This document shows, piece after piece, positions 34,904-36,386 of a DNA stretch of 36,386 bases. A model generated the notes under the pieces. That model searched no databases, had not been told where the DNA came from, and saw only the letters and a list, made by a program, of their open reading frames with translations. Made by a program: the position numbers and the translations under genes. The stretch's first letter is position 1. Each line of letters opens with the position of its first letter. The DNA comes from CAYZXL01 sp964482435 (lineage in GTDB: Bacteria > Auribacterota > JABMQX01): contig CAYZXL010000051.1 in NCBI GenBank assembly GCA_964482435.1, positions 1 to 36,386 of the forward strand, written 5' to 3'.

Positions 34904-36386
34904 ATGGAGCGTAGACCACCTGTGCGTCTGTGTAACAGGATCCCCGCGCGCGTTGGCATAGTTGCTTTAAGCGCGTTGGCGTCCGTCGTTCTCGCCTTGC
35001 CGTCAAAAGCGAGCACCTGGTACGTGGATGCGGCAGCGGCTCCTGGGGGCGACGGGTCTTCGTGGGAGAAAGCTTTCAACGGCATCCAGGAGCCTGCTGA
35101 TACAGCCACGGATGGCGACACTATCATCGTTGCCCCTGGCGCTTACTCCCAAGCCGAGCAACTTGTCATCCTGGCCGACGTAGTTCTGAGGTCCAAAGAC
35201 CCGGACGACCGCGCCACCGTGGACCGGACCATCATCAGCGAAACATACATCGACTTCTATAACGGCACTATCACTGGATTCACAATCTGCGGCGGAGCGC
35301 TCTCACCCCGAGAGAGAGCTGTTGCTATCGTCAATAATGTAATCTGCCACGGACAGGGGATCTGGATGGGGAAGACGGCGTGTTCCCCTCTCATCAGCGG
35401 CAATGTGATTTTGGGGAACTCGGGCTATTACGGCGGAATCTCGTGTGATCGCTGGTGTTCGGCGACCATCGTGAACAATGTTATCGTCGGCAATACTGCG
35501 GAGTTTTATGGAGGGGCGATATTCTGCGCTCAGGGGTCTTCTCCGCTGATCGCCAACAATACGATTGTGGGTAACTCCGCGGGTCTGTATGGCGGGGGCA
35601 TTTACGCCTGGCCCGGCTCCTCCCTGGTCATAACAAATTGCATTATCTGGGGTAATGGCGACGATCTTTTGGGTTGCTCCGCGACCTACTCGTGCATTTC
35701 CGACGGGGATCCAGGGGAGGGGAATATGCCCTTCTATCCTCACTTCGTTGATCCCGATGGCGGTGACTATGGGCTTCTTCCCTGGTCTCCTTGCATAGAT
35801 GCGGGTGACCCCTCCTCGCCATTTTCACTGGAACCGGAACCGAACGGCGGGCGCATCAATATGGGCGCCTACGGCAATACGCCCTTCGCCGAGAGTCTGG
35901 GTACGGGGCCCGGCTTCGACGATCTTCCGGATGACTGGGAAATTCTCCATTTCGGACATCTGGACTATGGCGGGATGGACGACCCCGATGGGGACAGCAT
36001 CCTCAACATAGACGAATATCGCTTCGGCTGGGACCCAACCGTGGCTTCTTCGGCTCCCATAGATAATCTCACGACGGCACGCTGCTATCAGCTGATCCAG
36101 GCCGGGATCGTGGCAGCCAGGGATGGTGATGAGATTACCGTTGCCCCAGGCCGCTACGCGAAGAACATAGACTTCCTCGGCAAGGCGCTGACTCTGCGGT
36201 CGATTGACCCCTCTGACCCCGCCGTGGTGGCTTCAACGGTTCTGGATGCGGGAGGCTCCGGCAGCGTTGTCAGCTTTACGAGGGGCGAGGGAAGAGATTC
36301 GGTTCTCTCGGGCTTCACCATAACGGGGGGGCTGGCCAAGCGCGGCGCCGGGATATTCTCCTTTGGTTCCTCTCCCACCATCTGTG
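34904..36386 (+). CDS. Secreted beta-helix protein, tandem paralogue B (cut by window end)
   Basis: The frame is open from ATG 34904 to the window edge (494 full codons), so it has no stop here. AGGAGG lies 5 nt upstream of the ATG. The signal peptide (MERRPPVRLCNRI..., ending near KAS before TWYVD) and module 1 are close to paralogue A, including a 272-bp identical stretch. The calcium-binding linker reads DDPDGDSILNIDEY, with Ser replacing a Gly of paralogue A. Module 2 begins (DFLGKALTLRS, VLSGFTITGG) and stops at SPTIC at the edge. Coils such as NNVIVGNTAEFYGGAIFC carry the same Gly-rich, Cys-bearing pattern. Function is inferred as for paralogue A. Confidence 0.88.
   Translation, partial: MERRPPVRLCNRIPARVGIVALSALASVVLALPSKASTWYVDAAAAPGGDGSSWEKAFNGIQEPADTATDGDTIIVAPGAYSQAEQLVILADVVLRSKDPDDRATVDRTIISETYIDFYNGTITGFTICGGALSPRERAVAIVNNVICHGQGIWMGKTACSPLISGNVILGNSGYYGGISCDRWCSATIVNNVIVGNTAEFYGGAIFCAQGSSPLIANNTIVGNSAGLYGGGIYAWPGSSLVITNCIIWGNGDDLLGCSATYSCISDGDPGEGNMPFYPHFVDPDGGDYGLLPWSPCIDAGDPSSPFSLEPEPNGGRINMGAYGNTPFAESLGTGPGFDDLPDDWEILHFGHLDYGGMDDPDGDSILNIDEYRFGWDPTVASSAPIDNLTTARCYQLIQAGIVAARDGDEITVAPGRYAKNIDFLGKALTLRSIDPSDPAVVASTVLDAGGSGSVVSFTRGEGRDSVLSGFTITGGLAKRGAGIFSFGSSPTIC
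35600..35871 (+). repeat. 272-bp identical patch, copy in paralogue B
   Basis: Partner of 32855-33126. The mismatch just before it (C for T at 35599) and just after it (C for T at 35872) delimits the identical tract. Confidence 0.9.

Noticed and set aside
34500..34961. A 153-codon plus-strand ORF between paralogues A and B
   Set aside because: Its first 30 codons overlap paralogue A out of frame and its end overlaps the start of paralogue B. Only its middle resembles a protein, and that is a decayed module end, listed as a pseudogene remnant.

Overview
The window comes from a moderately GC-rich bacterial chromosome. Nothing in it fixes the taxon. The density of very large secreted proteins built from right-handed beta-helix, LamG, BACON, PKD, discoidin and calcium-binding modules, together with a leuC-leuD-leuB cluster of the short-LeuC type and an ECF sigma factor of a widespread soil and aquatic type, suggests a PVC-group bacterium or one of the neighbouring uncultivated phyla (Planctomycetota, Verrucomicrobiota, Hydrogenedentota, Sumerlaeota and similar). 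That placement is inference from protein style only.

Layout. Positions 101-2576 hold small housekeeping or accessory genes: an RtcB RNA ligase with a good sigma70-like promoter, a hicBA toxin-antitoxin pair and a CcbP-type calcium-binding protein. Positions 3020-16596 hold four large secreted proteins in one direction: a three-module beta-helix protein whose gene contains a perfect 998-bp tandem duplication, a two-enzyme glycoside hydrolase (GH39/GH5-like plus GH140/DUF4038-like), a 1637-residue LamG/PKD/PA14/CBM6-like protein with no recognisable catalytic domain, and a discoidin domain fused to an exported glutamine-amidotransferase-like domain. Positions 16920-20097 are a leucine operon (leuC, leuD, leuB) behind a near-consensus promoter. 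Positions 20179-29394, on the minus strand, are one 3071-residue secreted mosaic (12 CnaB-like repeats, two LamG insertions, vWA, four BACON-like domains, beta-helix). Positions 30102-31518 are an ECF sigma factor and its overlapping zinc-finger anti-sigma factor. Positions 32168-36386 are two tandem paralogous beta-helix genes, the second cut by the window edge and missed by stop-to-stop ORF calling, with a decayed gene tail between them.

How they fit together. Apart from the leucine operon, rtcB, hicBA and ccbP, nearly all coding capacity goes to exported, modular, probably carbohydrate-binding or surface-attached proteins that share building blocks: the beta-helix cassette opened by a WYVD-type strand and closed by a DMGAYEY-type motif, LamG, a calcium-binding LPD-x-WE motif, and a C-terminal domain ending in (F/Y)Y(R/K)(V/I). 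The repeat structure (exact internal duplication, gene-conversion-like patch, pseudogene remnant, duplicated LamG-bearing module) indicates a locus actively remodelled by recombination. The sigma/anti-sigma pair between the surface-protein genes may control them, but no shared ECF-type promoter could be shown by eye. No tRNA, rRNA, CRISPR array, transposase or phage gene was seen.
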